The notes beneath the pieces are model-generated. The model saw only the letters and a list, made by a program, of their open reading frames with translations, had not been told where the DNA came from and searched no databases. This document shows positions 35,679-42,034 of a stretch of 64,000 nt of DNA, in pieces (within the stretch, counting starts at the first letter, position 1; the number at the start of each line of letters is the position of its first letter). This DNA is from Mycolicibacterium aurum (lineage in GTDB: Bacteria > Actinomycetota > Actinomycetes > Mycobacteriales > Mycobacteriaceae): NCBI RefSeq assembly GCF_900637195.1, contig NZ_LR134356.1, forward strand, positions 5,394,001 to 5,458,000, in the 5' to 3' direction. The translations under genes were made by a program, and so were the position numbers.

Positions 35679-36110
35679 ATGTCGGAAGATTCTGAGTCGA
35701 CCGAGCAACAGCAGCCGTGGAGCAGCGACGCTCGCGACTACACCCTTGCCGCGATCGACGTGGTGCGAGAGCTGAAAGGTGGGACTGAGGAGTACGGTCC
35801 CGAGTTTGGTCAAGCCGAGGTCCTGGAGGAAGTCAAGAAGCAGGTTCAGAGGTTTGGCGGGTCCGTCGATGCAGACGGGTTGGCCTCCGTAGCTGTCGGC
35901 CTCACCCGTCTGTCAGAGATGCTGCTCAGCTGGATTCAGAATGAGGCGGATAAGAAGAAGGTGTTGCTGGCCGACGTCCGCGAGAAACTCCCCGACTACG
36001 ACGAACCCGACACCTACCCCGCCGCGCCGGATTGGCCCAACTGGTCGACCTGGAAGGGCGTGCTGATCGCAATCGAGAACGTCGTCAGGAACTCGCCTAC
36101 CGCTGACTGA
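35679..36110 (+). CDS. Acidic helical island protein of unknown function
   Basis: A 143-aa soluble protein from ATG 35679. Highly acidic, with long helices (LAAIDVVRELKGG, VLEEVKKQVQRF) and a C-terminal Trp-rich segment (PDWPNWSTWKG). No family recognised. It ends facing the capsid gene with a strong hairpin between them. Confidence 0.6.
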   Translation: MSEDSESTEQQQPWSSDARDYTLAAIDVVRELKGGTEEYGPEFGQAEVLEEVKKQVQRFGGSVDADGLASVAVGLTRLSEMLLSWIQNEADKKKVLLADVREKLPDYDEPDTYPAAPDWPNWSTWKGVLIAIENVVRNSPTAD

Positions 36111-36117
36111 CCGGGAG

Positions 36118-36158
36118 TGGGCCCCCGCCGTGGCGATAATCGCGGGAGCCCGTCCTCG
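36118..36158. terminator. Bidirectional hairpin between converging island genes
   Basis: GGGCCCCCGC and GCGGGAGCCC arms (about 36120-36154) pair with one mismatch; no T-run on either side. Placed between the convergent acidic protein and capsid genes, as expected of a GC-rich actinobacterial terminator. Confidence 0.5.
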
Positions 36159-36167
36159 GACTGTCGA

Positions 36168-36989
36168 TCAGGTGGCGTCGTAGCCGCGCACCACACCGGG
36201 CTCGTTCAGGAACCCGACGCCCAGGCGGGACACGGCGCGCAGCCAGATGCCGTCCTGGTGGACGTTCGGGAACTTCTCCACGCGGGTGCCTTCGCGCATG
36301 ACGAGCACGACGTGATCCTTGGGGATGCCCCAGAACAGGGTTGCCGCGTCCACCTGGTTGGACCGAACGACCGGCAGGCCGGCGATGGTGAGTCCATCTT
36401 CCACGAACTGGATGAGCGACTGGTTGGAACCGCTGCCGACCTTGAGCTTGCTCAGTGCCTCGGCGGTCTCCGGGGAGACGATCCACGAGGTCAGCTCGGA
36501 ACCGGCTGCCTCGGCGGCGAACCGGGCTTCGACGAACGGATCGAGGTTGGTCAGCGCAGCGCCGGTGTCCACGGCGGTGTAGGCGATGCTGAGCAGGCCG
36601 TCCGGTCCCTTCGGCGTGGTGTTACCGAGGTAGGCCGCGTCGGTGGCGCGGATGATCTTGTTCGCCAGTCCCTTGCCTGCGAGGTCGGCCACGTCGGGAG
36701 TCGAGTCCGAGGCGATCTCGTTGGACAGCGGGACGATGCCAGCGGTCTTGGTCGGGGTGACCGAGACCTCTTCGGTCTCGCCGTCGTCTTCGGCGATGGT
36801 GTCGTTCTCGTTGTACCAAGCGACCTCGGGGTCGGCCTTCCAGACCGGGAAGTTGATCGCAACCTTGTTTGTGGCGACGACAGTCGCGGTGCGGGCCGCG
36901 ACGGACTGCGCCTTGACTGCGAGGTCAACGAGGTTGCCGTAGTCCTCGGGGGTGAAGGCGTCGGCGGTGTTGGTGTGGAGCATGGTCAT
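36168..36989 (-). CDS. HK97-type major capsid protein
   Basis: A 273-aa phage capsid subunit. The N-terminal arm is short; the body has the HK97 fold pattern, e.g. VATNKVAINFPVWKADPEVAWYNENDT followed by EVSVTPTKTAGIVPLSNEI and the spine-helix FVEARFAAEAAG, then GIPKDHVVLVMREG near the end. ATG 36989 is preceded by AGGAGAAATCGC. It is shorter than HK97 gp5, as in phiRv1/phiRv2 capsid genes. Makes a prohead with the adjacent scaffold. Confidence 0.85.
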   Translation of the reverse strand: MTMLHTNTADAFTPEDYGNLVDLAVKAQSVAARTATVVATNKVAINFPVWKADPEVAWYNENDTIAEDDGETEEVSVTPTKTAGIVPLSNEIASDSTPDVADLAGKGLANKIIRATDAAYLGNTTPKGPDGLLSIAYTAVDTGAALTNLDPFVEARFAAEAAGSELTSWIVSPETAEALSKLKVGSGSNQSLIQFVEDGLTIAGLPVVRSNQVDAATLFWGIPKDHVVLVMREGTRVEKFPNVHQDGIWLRAVSRLGVGFLNEPGVVRGYDAT

Positions 36990-37013
36990 GCGATTTCTCC
37001 TAGATGTAGATAC

Positions 37014-37047
37014 AAAAATGACCCGAAGCCACCGGCTCCGAGTCACG
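37014..37047 (-). terminator. Terminator-like hairpin between scaffold and capsid genes
   Basis: On the minus strand GACTCGGAGCC-ggt-GGCTTCGGGTC pairs over 11 bp (with wobbles) and is followed by ATTTTTGT. It would cut scaffold transcripts before the capsid gene, so capsid expression may need antitermination or its own promoter. Confidence 0.7.
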
Positions 37048-37099
37048 TTGCGCCACAGGCGCATTTCTGCGAGCGAGCGCCGTCACAGACGGCCCATGC

Positions 37100-37564
37100 T
37101 CAGGTCTCGGGGTTGAGGATCGAGCCCCAACCGGGGCGTGCTTTAGGCTTGCCGCCACCTCGGCCCTGCGACTGGTCGAACGCCGGGACGTTCCGCTTGA
37201 GGCCGGGACGTTCAGCGAGGATCGCCACGACATCGGCGGCGACTTTGTCGGGGTCAACCATGCCGTCGTCTCCGAGGTAGTCGGCTACGTCGTTGCCTGA
37301 CAGCGAGAACAGGTCGGCAGGATGGCTGAGGCCATCCGAGGCCAGCCGTTCAACCTCGGCGCGGTGCATCCGGTCAATCCGGGTCTGAGCGGCCTGCAGC
37401 TCCTCGCGTGCGGTGTCGCGCTCGGTGCGGTAGCGGTCCCGCGCTTCCACGAGACCGGCATTCTGCGAATCGGCCTGAGAGCCGTTCTCCGCGTCCGGGG
37501 TGCCCGAGGTATCGCCCTCGGGGGTTTCGTCCGTATCCGTGGCGTTGGTGTCGATTGTGGTCAT
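37100..37564 (-). CDS. Phage scaffolding protein
   Basis: A 154-aa protein with an acidic, disordered N-terminus (Asp/Thr/Glu-rich), a central coiled coil (ARDRYRTERDTAREELQAAQ) and a basic Gly-rich C-terminus, the usual build of siphophage scaffolds. It overlaps the upstream small gene as ATGA and precedes the capsid gene. No prohead protease domain is visible. Confidence 0.75.
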   Translation of the reverse strand: MTTIDTNATDTDETPEGDTSGTPDAENGSQADSQNAGLVEARDRYRTERDTAREELQAAQTRIDRMHRAEVERLASDGLSHPADLFSLSGNDVADYLGDDGMVDPDKVAADVVAILAERPGLKRNVPAFDQSQGRGGGKPKARPGWGSILNPET

Positions 37565-37782
37565 TCTGCGGTCCTCTCGGCGGTTGTCTCCGGGGCGTGG
37601 CTCCGGGGGATGCGGGTCAGTGTGGGCGTGGTGGGCGCCTCTGGCCGCTGGTGTCGCCTGTCGAACAACTCGCGGCGCTCGTCGATGTCGTCGGTCCAGA
37701 GCGTGCCGCCGTTCTCGACCACGGCAGCGGCCCAATGCTGGCCGCTTTCCTCCCACCATGTCTCAAATGTCTTGCCGCTCAT
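37561..37782 (-). CDS. Small island protein, head-region cluster
   Basis: A 73-aa protein starting MSGKTFETWWEESGQHW. Starts with ATGA overlap on the preceding 52-aa gene and ends with ATGA overlap on the scaffold gene, so three genes are translationally coupled. Rich in Trp at the N-terminus and basic/Pro-rich at the C-terminus. Function unknown. Confidence 0.6.
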   Translation of the reverse strand: MSGKTFETWWEESGQHWAAAVVENGGTLWTDDIDERRELFDRRHQRPEAPTTPTLTRIPRSHAPETTAERTAE

Positions 37783-37937
37783 CGGTCGCTCCACTGCGAC
37801 AGGACGAGTCCGTCATAGAGCCCGGGTAATCCGAGCAGGACCGTGGAGTGGTCAAGGTCGGCGTGCCACGTCTCGGTGGTGCCGCCTCCCTGCGCGGCGC
37901 AGCGCGCGAAAGCTTCTGTGAGTGGGTCGTGTTGCAT
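37779..37937 (-). CDS. Very small island protein (52 aa)
   Basis: Starts at ATG 37937 with AAGGAG nine bases upstream; ends with TGA overlapping the next start. Contains HADLDHSTVLLGLPGLYDGL. Unknown function, supported by RBS and coupling. First gene after the terminator at 37967-37998. Confidence 0.6.
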   Translation of the reverse strand: MQHDPLTEAFARCAAQGGGTTETWHADLDHSTVLLGLPGLYDGLVLSQWSDR

Positions 37938-37966
37938 GTGTTGGCTCCTTCGGTGTGGACATGCGA

Positions 37967-37998
37967 AAGGCCCCCAGCTCGGATGCTGGAGGCCCGGT
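37967..37998 (-). terminator. Terminator after the initiator-like gene
   Basis: On the minus strand GGGCCTCCAGC-atccga-GCTGGGGGCC forms an 10-bp stem followed by TTTCG. It separates the initiator-like operon from the head gene cluster. Confidence 0.65.
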
Positions 37999-38017
37999 GA
38001 TCGGTATTCGGTTGTGG

Positions 38018-38920
38018 TCAGGCGAGCGTGAGTAGCGGATGCTCTCCTGACTTGTCGTGCACGATGACGCCCTGGGCGATGAGCCTCGGAACGATTTCGT
38101 TTACGTTTTCTTGGTCGACGCCCATCAGGGCGGCGAGCCCGGACTTGGCGCGTACCGATCCGTTGGTGCGGATCGCTGCCAGTAGCCGGTCTTCTGGACT
38201 GGCGTCCTCGTTGCGGAGTTCATCCATCAGCTCTGCGATCTCCTCGTCGGTGAGACTCGGAGACGCTTCGCTTGCGGTGGGTGGTTGGACAGATGACGAG
38301 CTGCACTCGTCTTCGGTGGGTTGGTTCATAGACCCACTCCGAGCCTCAAGGCTCGGTGTGGTGAACTGGGTCCGCTCCGGACCCGGGTCCATTCCGGACC
38401 CGGTCGCTGCTCCACTTCTAGGGAAGTGCACTTCTGGTGCACTTCTCCCTGTACTACTACGGGGGTCCGCTCCGGACCCGGTTACTGGATCCGCTCCGGA
38501 CCCACTAAGTGGGTCCGTTCCGTACCCCCCTTGTGCGAAGTGGGTCCGTTCCGTACCCCCCTGGGATTCTGGCAAGTGGGTCCGCTCCGGACCCGGTTCC
38601 TCCCGGGATAGCCTCCGGATCTCGTCATCGGTGAACGGCGTGTTCGACCTCTGCCGGTACCAAGTCCGAGTCTCGGTGTTGCGGGCAAGCCATCCGCTCT
38701 GCTGTAGCTCGTCGAGCGCCCTGCCGACGTTGTTGCGACCGGCTCCCAGAGCCTCGGCAATGTCATTTCGTGACTGTCCGAACCTCTCATCGTGCGACCA
38801 GACGTAGAGCGCCACCGAGCGCGCCGTGTGCGACAGCTCCCCATCCCGGGCGAGGGCCACTGGCACCGAGGCGTAGAGCGCTAGGTCTCCGCAATCCTTG
38901 ACCTTGTTGCGCTTCGTCAC
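38018..38920 (-). CDS. Replication-initiator-like protein with two winged-helix domains
   Basis: A 300-aa protein from GTG 38920. The N-terminal domain (about 1-95) is a winged helix with DIAEALGAGRNNVGRALDELQQSGWL. The C-terminal domain (about 225-300) is another with LAALMGVDQENVNEIVPRL. They are joined by a low-complexity linker of repeats such as GPERTH and GSGADP, encoded by seven iteron-like DNA repeats. A Rep protein whose gene contains its own binding sites is typical of theta-type satellites and plasmids. Starts with GTGA overlap on the coiled-coil gene. Function inferred. Confidence 0.62.
   Translation of the reverse strand: MTKRNKVKDCGDLALYASVPVALARDGELSHTARSVALYVWSHDERFGQSRNDIAEALGAGRNNVGRALDELQQSGWLARNTETRTWYRQRSNTPFTDDEIRRLSREEPGPERTHLPESQGGTERTHFAQGGYGTDPLSGSGADPVTGSGADPRSSTGRSAPEVHFPRSGAATGSGMDPGPERTQFTTPSLEARSGSMNQPTEDECSSSSVQPPTASEASPSLTDEEIAELMDELRNEDASPEDRLLAAIRTNGSVRAKSGLAALMGVDQENVNEIVPRLIAQGVIVHDKSGEHPLLTLA
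38368..38594. repeat. Seven 17-bp iteron-like near-palindromic repeats (candidate replication origin)
   Basis: Copies of GGGTCCGCTCCGGACCC or close variants at 38368-38384, 38385-38401, 38463-38479, 38487-38503, 38511-38527, 38542-38558 and 38578-38594, all in the same phase of the initiator-like gene. Most differ at one to three positions. A direct repeat GTGCACTTCT lies between copies two and three. Confidence 0.7.
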
Positions 38921-39216
38921 CGACGCGCCTCAAGCTCGGCGCGGAGTGCCTCGACTTCTGCTCTCGCCTCGTTGCGCTGCGCCCGGTACTTACCGTTCTC
39001 GCGGCGCAGGGTGTCCAGCCTCTTTGCCCAGCTCGGCGGCAACTCTTCGTGGCAGCCCTTGAACTTGCCGAGACGCATTCGGAGGCTGCGATTCTCGGAT
39101 TTCAGCCCCCTAATCTTCTCCTGCCAGAACTCGGGCAGCTCGTAGATCGTCATGTGCTGATCTGTCATGTCGCTAGCGGGTTTCCCGCTGCGCTCTGCGC
39201 GTTGGTCTTCGATCAT
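38917..39216 (-). CDS. Coiled-coil island protein
   Basis: A 99-aa protein. The second half is a predicted coiled coil (RRENGKYRAQRNEARAEVEAL). ATG 39216 preceded by AAGGTGAA. Stop overlaps the GTG start of the initiator-like gene, so the two are coupled; it may act as its partner. No family recognised. Confidence 0.6.
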   Translation of the reverse strand: MIEDQRAERSGKPASDMTDQHMTIYELPEFWQEKIRGLKSENRSLRMRLGKFKGCHEELPPSWAKRLDTLRRENGKYRAQRNEARAEVEALRAELEARR

Positions 39217-39293
39217 CGCGTGTTTCACCTTCCTATGGGTGTTGTCAGTCGGCCTTCTGGCCGACTTTGGTTGAGGGAGAACGCCTATCGGCG

Positions 39294-39470
39294 CTACGCC
39301 GGTTGGCTCTCCATCTCCCGCAGCTTGCGGCGTGCCTCTACGCACGACCGGCGATAGTTCCGCTCGTTCCTGCGGCAGCATTCGGCGCAGCGTCCGTTAC
39401 CTCTCAGGTCCGCTCCCGAGCGGATGACGTGCTCCCCGGTCTTGCAGCGTCCGTGTCTGCGTCCGTTCAT
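39294..39470 (-). CDS. Small Cys-rich basic island protein
   Basis: A 58-aa protein from ATG 39470. Cysteines at 9, 29, 32 and 33 and 43 with many Arg residues suggest a small zinc-binding nucleic-acid-binding protein, like the HNH-less zinc fragments common in actinophages. Ribosome binding site is weak. Gene is missed by simple ORF length limits. Confidence 0.5.
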   Translation of the reverse strand: MNGRRHGRCKTGEHVIRSGADLRGNGRCAECCRRNERNYRRSCVEARRKLREMESQPA

Positions 39471-39588
39471 TTGGTTCTACTTTCATTGGCGAGCAATAGT
39501 TTTGGTGCGAGGTCCCATACTTGGGGAGCCCCGGCTACAGCCCCGGCGGTGAGAGCACCGAGGCAAAGGTCGTGGTTGGGGTGCAACG

Positions 39589-39625
39589 AGAAAACCCCCG
39601 GGGCTCACGGCCTCCGGGGGCTCTC
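39589..39625 (-). terminator. Intrinsic terminator inside an island leader
   Basis: On the minus strand CCCCCGG and CCGGGGG arms enclose a 12-base loop and are followed by TTTTCTC. It lies just downstream of a minus-strand promoter-like pair, TTGACT (39670-39665) and TTATCT (39646-39641) with 18-bp spacing, so it would act as an attenuator of the operon that starts at 39470 as well as terminator of the gene at 39948. Confidence 0.72.
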
Positions 39626-39947
39626 AACCACCAACAACAGAGATAAGGAAATCAGCAACTTCACAGTCAATGAGTTGACTTGACACTGTACGGAGCGGGG
39701 AGGCCCATTAGGTCTCCACCGCCCTGCGTTGTTTCCTTCTCCCGCGCCCGGTTGGGCGGGGAGCCTCCCGCTGGCGCGGGAAGTATCCGCGTAATCGCGG
39801 TACTGACCTCTCAGGGCCTCATCGGCCCTTCGGGAAGTTTGTGGGGGCCGCCGCAGGATTGAAACGACGACCCCGGAGGTGGCGTCTACGACCGGGAGCC
39901 AAACCAGGGCGGGAGCCGCACGTCCTCACCCTTAGTGAATAAAAGCC
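39626..39947. other. Noncoding stretch with no further gene seen
   Basis: Between the attenuator and the Cys-rich gene there are several GC-rich inverted repeats (e.g. CCTCCCGC near 39768 and GGCCTCATCGGCC near 39817) but no convincing coding frame. A CRISPR-repeat-like tail at 39856-39865 is single and not an array. Confidence 0.35.
39641..39670 (-). promoter_or_regulatory. Promoter-like sequence for the initiator operon
   Basis: TTGACT and TTATCT spaced by 18 bp on the minus strand, about 170 bp upstream of the 58-aa gene. A second TTGACA on the plus strand lies next to it (39679 region), as in phage control regions. Not tested. Confidence 0.45.
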
Positions 39948-40472
39948 TCAGGCGGCTACCAGCACTTTCGCCCGGCGCTCTCGCTGCTGTTCGTTGCGGA
40001 GCTTGCGCTTGCAGGCCGTGGAGCCGCACTGCGTACGGGGTCTGCCCTTGGTCCGGTACGTCCCTGCCTCGTACTGGCGTCGGCAGACGCACCAGTTGCA
40101 GCCGCAGGTGTCCCAATCGGGGGATCCGGGCTGGGCTCCCAGCTCGCACAGCCAGTCGGTGGCCGTCTTGTCCATTGGGCGGTCGCAATACTTGCACCGG
40201 GTGACGACCGTCTTGGCAGGATCGCGGGTGACTGTCTGCACCGCGAACCCGTGTCCGGCCTGCGTGAGTCCTAGGACCTCCTCGGCTGCGCGGACGCGTT
40301 CAGCGTCCGGAGGGCGGTTGACGCGGATCTGGTCTGGTTCGGAGTAGTCGACGGTCTTGGCGTCGACCCACTTCCTCGCCGTCACCTCTCCCGTGTAGTC
40401 GTCTTCGACGTCCACCAGGGAAACATCGGATTTGTAATCGCCTCCGAGAGACGATAGGTAGTCGTCGTGCAT
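39948..40472 (-). CDS. Island protein with C-terminal Cys clusters
   Basis: A 174-aa protein from ATG 40472 (GGAG upstream). The N-terminal half is acidic; the C-terminal half has C-KYC-x-R, then CGCNWCVC and a later Cys near GSTAC, patterns of one or two zinc ribbons, followed by a basic tail (RNEQQRERRAK). Probably nucleic-acid binding. First gene behind the strong island promoter and an attenuator. Confidence 0.62.
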   Translation of the reverse strand: MHDDYLSSLGGDYKSDVSLVDVEDDYTGEVTARKWVDAKTVDYSEPDQIRVNRPPDAERVRAAEEVLGLTQAGHGFAVQTVTRDPAKTVVTRCKYCDRPMDKTATDWLCELGAQPGSPDWDTCGCNWCVCRRQYEAGTYRTKGRPRTQCGSTACKRKLRNEQQRERRAKVLVAA

Positions 40473-40501
40473 GGTTTGGCTCCAATTTCTTTGCGGCACA
40501 A

Positions 40502-40545
40502 CAAAAAACCCGCCAGGACCGGATGTCCAAGCGGGTCGACATTTT
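40502..40545 (-). terminator. Leader terminator upstream of the Cys-cluster gene
   Basis: On the minus strand ACCCGCTTGGAC-atccg-GTCCTGGCGGGT forms a 12-bp stem with two mismatches followed by TTTTTTGTTGT. It is located between the promoter at 40720-40748 and the start at 40472, so it must be read through: an attenuator. Confidence 0.82.
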
Positions 40546-40696
40546 GCGTAGGGGTTACCCACAGCGTTTCCTGAGCAATGGAAATTTGTCTAGCGCGACC
40601 ACGGAGCGCGCTTTGCAAGCCCGGTAAGGGTCTCGCGGGGTCAGGTAGCTGCTCAGTCCAGCCCTGCCACCCGCCTGGGGTGGCTCAGGTGCCACA

Positions 40697-40800
40697 TGGG
40701 CACACTTGACCTAACCTTGACGATACGGGTCATTACACCTAGTGTCAAGTTCTGTCAATCAATAGTGATAGAGATCACATTCTCGCTAGTCTAGACGCTC
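40697..40800 (-). promoter_or_regulatory. Strong island promoter with clustered TTGAC repeats (control region)
   Basis: On the minus strand TTGACA (40748-40743) and TATCGT (40725-40720) are 17 bp apart. A second TTGACA lies ten bases upstream (40758-40753). On the plus strand TTGACC and TTGACG lie at about 40705 and 40716, and GTGAT-ctct-ATCAC forms an inverted repeat near 40764-40777. Such repeats resemble repressor sites of temperate phage immunity regions. Leader to first gene is about 240 nt. Confidence 0.6.
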
Positions 40801-41823
40801 GAACGCAGGCTTGGGCGCCAGCACCGGAGTGCGTGCGGCGTTCAGGTGAAGCCACCCCGGAGCATCAACGGGAACGAGCCGAGTTGTTATCCCTATCAGG
40901 TCCTGCTGCGCCGCCTCGTTCAGAGCGTGCTCAATCTCGACTACCTTGACGTTCGCGTACTTGATGAGTTGATCGGTTATTCGTTGGCCCTGTGGTGTGG
41001 GCTTATAGATGTAGAGCCCTCGATCGTGCTTGCCGAGCTTGAACACCGCTTCGGCGACGCTCTCGTAGGCATCATTGAACAGGCCCATAAACCCGTTCGG
41101 GTCAGGGAGCACCACCAGCCATAGCCCATTTCTGTACCTGACGCCTGCCGGAAGATCCTTCGCCTCCGGCACTATCCCGAGCCTGAGTCCGGGACCGCTT
41201 TCCAAAAGCAGATGATTGCTCTTGATCGTCGCAGCAACGTGACGGTGCCTCGACTCATCGGAGAGGAATAGGTCGGTCTTCCAGACTCTGGCTATTCGGT
41301 CCCCGAGCAGCGGCTCTGAGCGCTGTCCCCGGGCAGCAAGGCGCATCCACGGACCATCGAAGATGTATGGACGTCCTCTACTACCGTCCGGAAGCAGGAC
41401 GGCCTGCGAATCGGCGTTCTCGACTATCGCGTCCAGGAAACCGAGGTATTTGGCGCGCTCGTAGCCGAACAGAAGCGAGGTCGGCATGCTCATTGAAGCG
41501 AACTTCTTCGAGGCACGCGTCATCGCGTCGGCGACGGGTTCGATCACCGATGGTTCCTCGCCGAGCACCGCCTCGTGAACCGCCCACTCGAAGCCGTCTC
41601 CCCGCATCCCCTTGTCCCGGTCCAGTCGGGCAAGCTTCGAGAGCTGACGGAGAGTCACCTCAGACCGGTCACGCTGGAGATCCTCCAGATCCTCCTGCGT
41701 GAGCTGGTCGAGCTGGGCTCGCAAGATGGAACGCGCAATGGCGTAAAGCGCCCGTCCTCGCTCGTCGATCGGTTGCCGCTGCGAGAGGAATGTCACGCTC
41801 CCCTGGGCATTGTCTGCCGCCAC
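40786..41823 (-). CDS. Candidate PD-(D/E)XK-type nuclease, possible antiphage cargo
   Basis: A 345-aa soluble protein unrelated to structural phage proteins. The segment GFEWAVHEAV gives a possible helical Glu, followed by RVWKTDLFLSD and then VAATIKSN: the order E...D...x-K is that of restriction-endonuclease-fold nucleases, although the usual acidic residue before the Lys is Thr here. GTG 41823 has TACTCT seven bases upstream, suggesting a leaderless mRNA. It stands alone with its own promoter region, as cargo genes do. Alternative: immunity regulator. Confidence 0.4.
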   Translation of the reverse strand: MAADNAQGSVTFLSQRQPIDERGRALYAIARSILRAQLDQLTQEDLEDLQRDRSEVTLRQLSKLARLDRDKGMRGDGFEWAVHEAVLGEEPSVIEPVADAMTRASKKFASMSMPTSLLFGYERAKYLGFLDAIVENADSQAVLLPDGSRGRPYIFDGPWMRLAARGQRSEPLLGDRIARVWKTDLFLSDESRHRHVAATIKSNHLLLESGPGLRLGIVPEAKDLPAGVRYRNGLWLVVLPDPNGFMGLFNDAYESVAEAVFKLGKHDRGLYIYKPTPQGQRITDQLIKYANVKVVEIEHALNEAAQQDLIGITTRLVPVDAPGWLHLNAARTPVLAPKPAFERLD

Positions 41824-42034
41824 GTAACGCAGAGTAGCGCTATATCCCTAAGCCCTATCGCGACGCGACACGCGCGAGACGTTCTCTATTCACTCCACGA
41901 ACCGGGAGGTGACCAGCCGGTGGATCTCGATGAGGCGGAACCGTTGCCACCTTCGCTGCGTCTTACCCTGTATGGACGATGACCTGAGCTCCGCCGAGCT
42001 GGCGGCGATAGACCTCGTGAAGTGGAAGCTGGAA

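Noticed and set aside
39850..39870. GGATTGAAAC tail, resembling the end of a CRISPR repeat
   Set aside because: Only one copy, no spacer-repeat periodicity and no cas gene nearby.
39840..39935. tRNA-like stretch with a possible T-loop on the minus strand
   Set aside because: No pairing acceptor arms or anticodon stem could be drawn.
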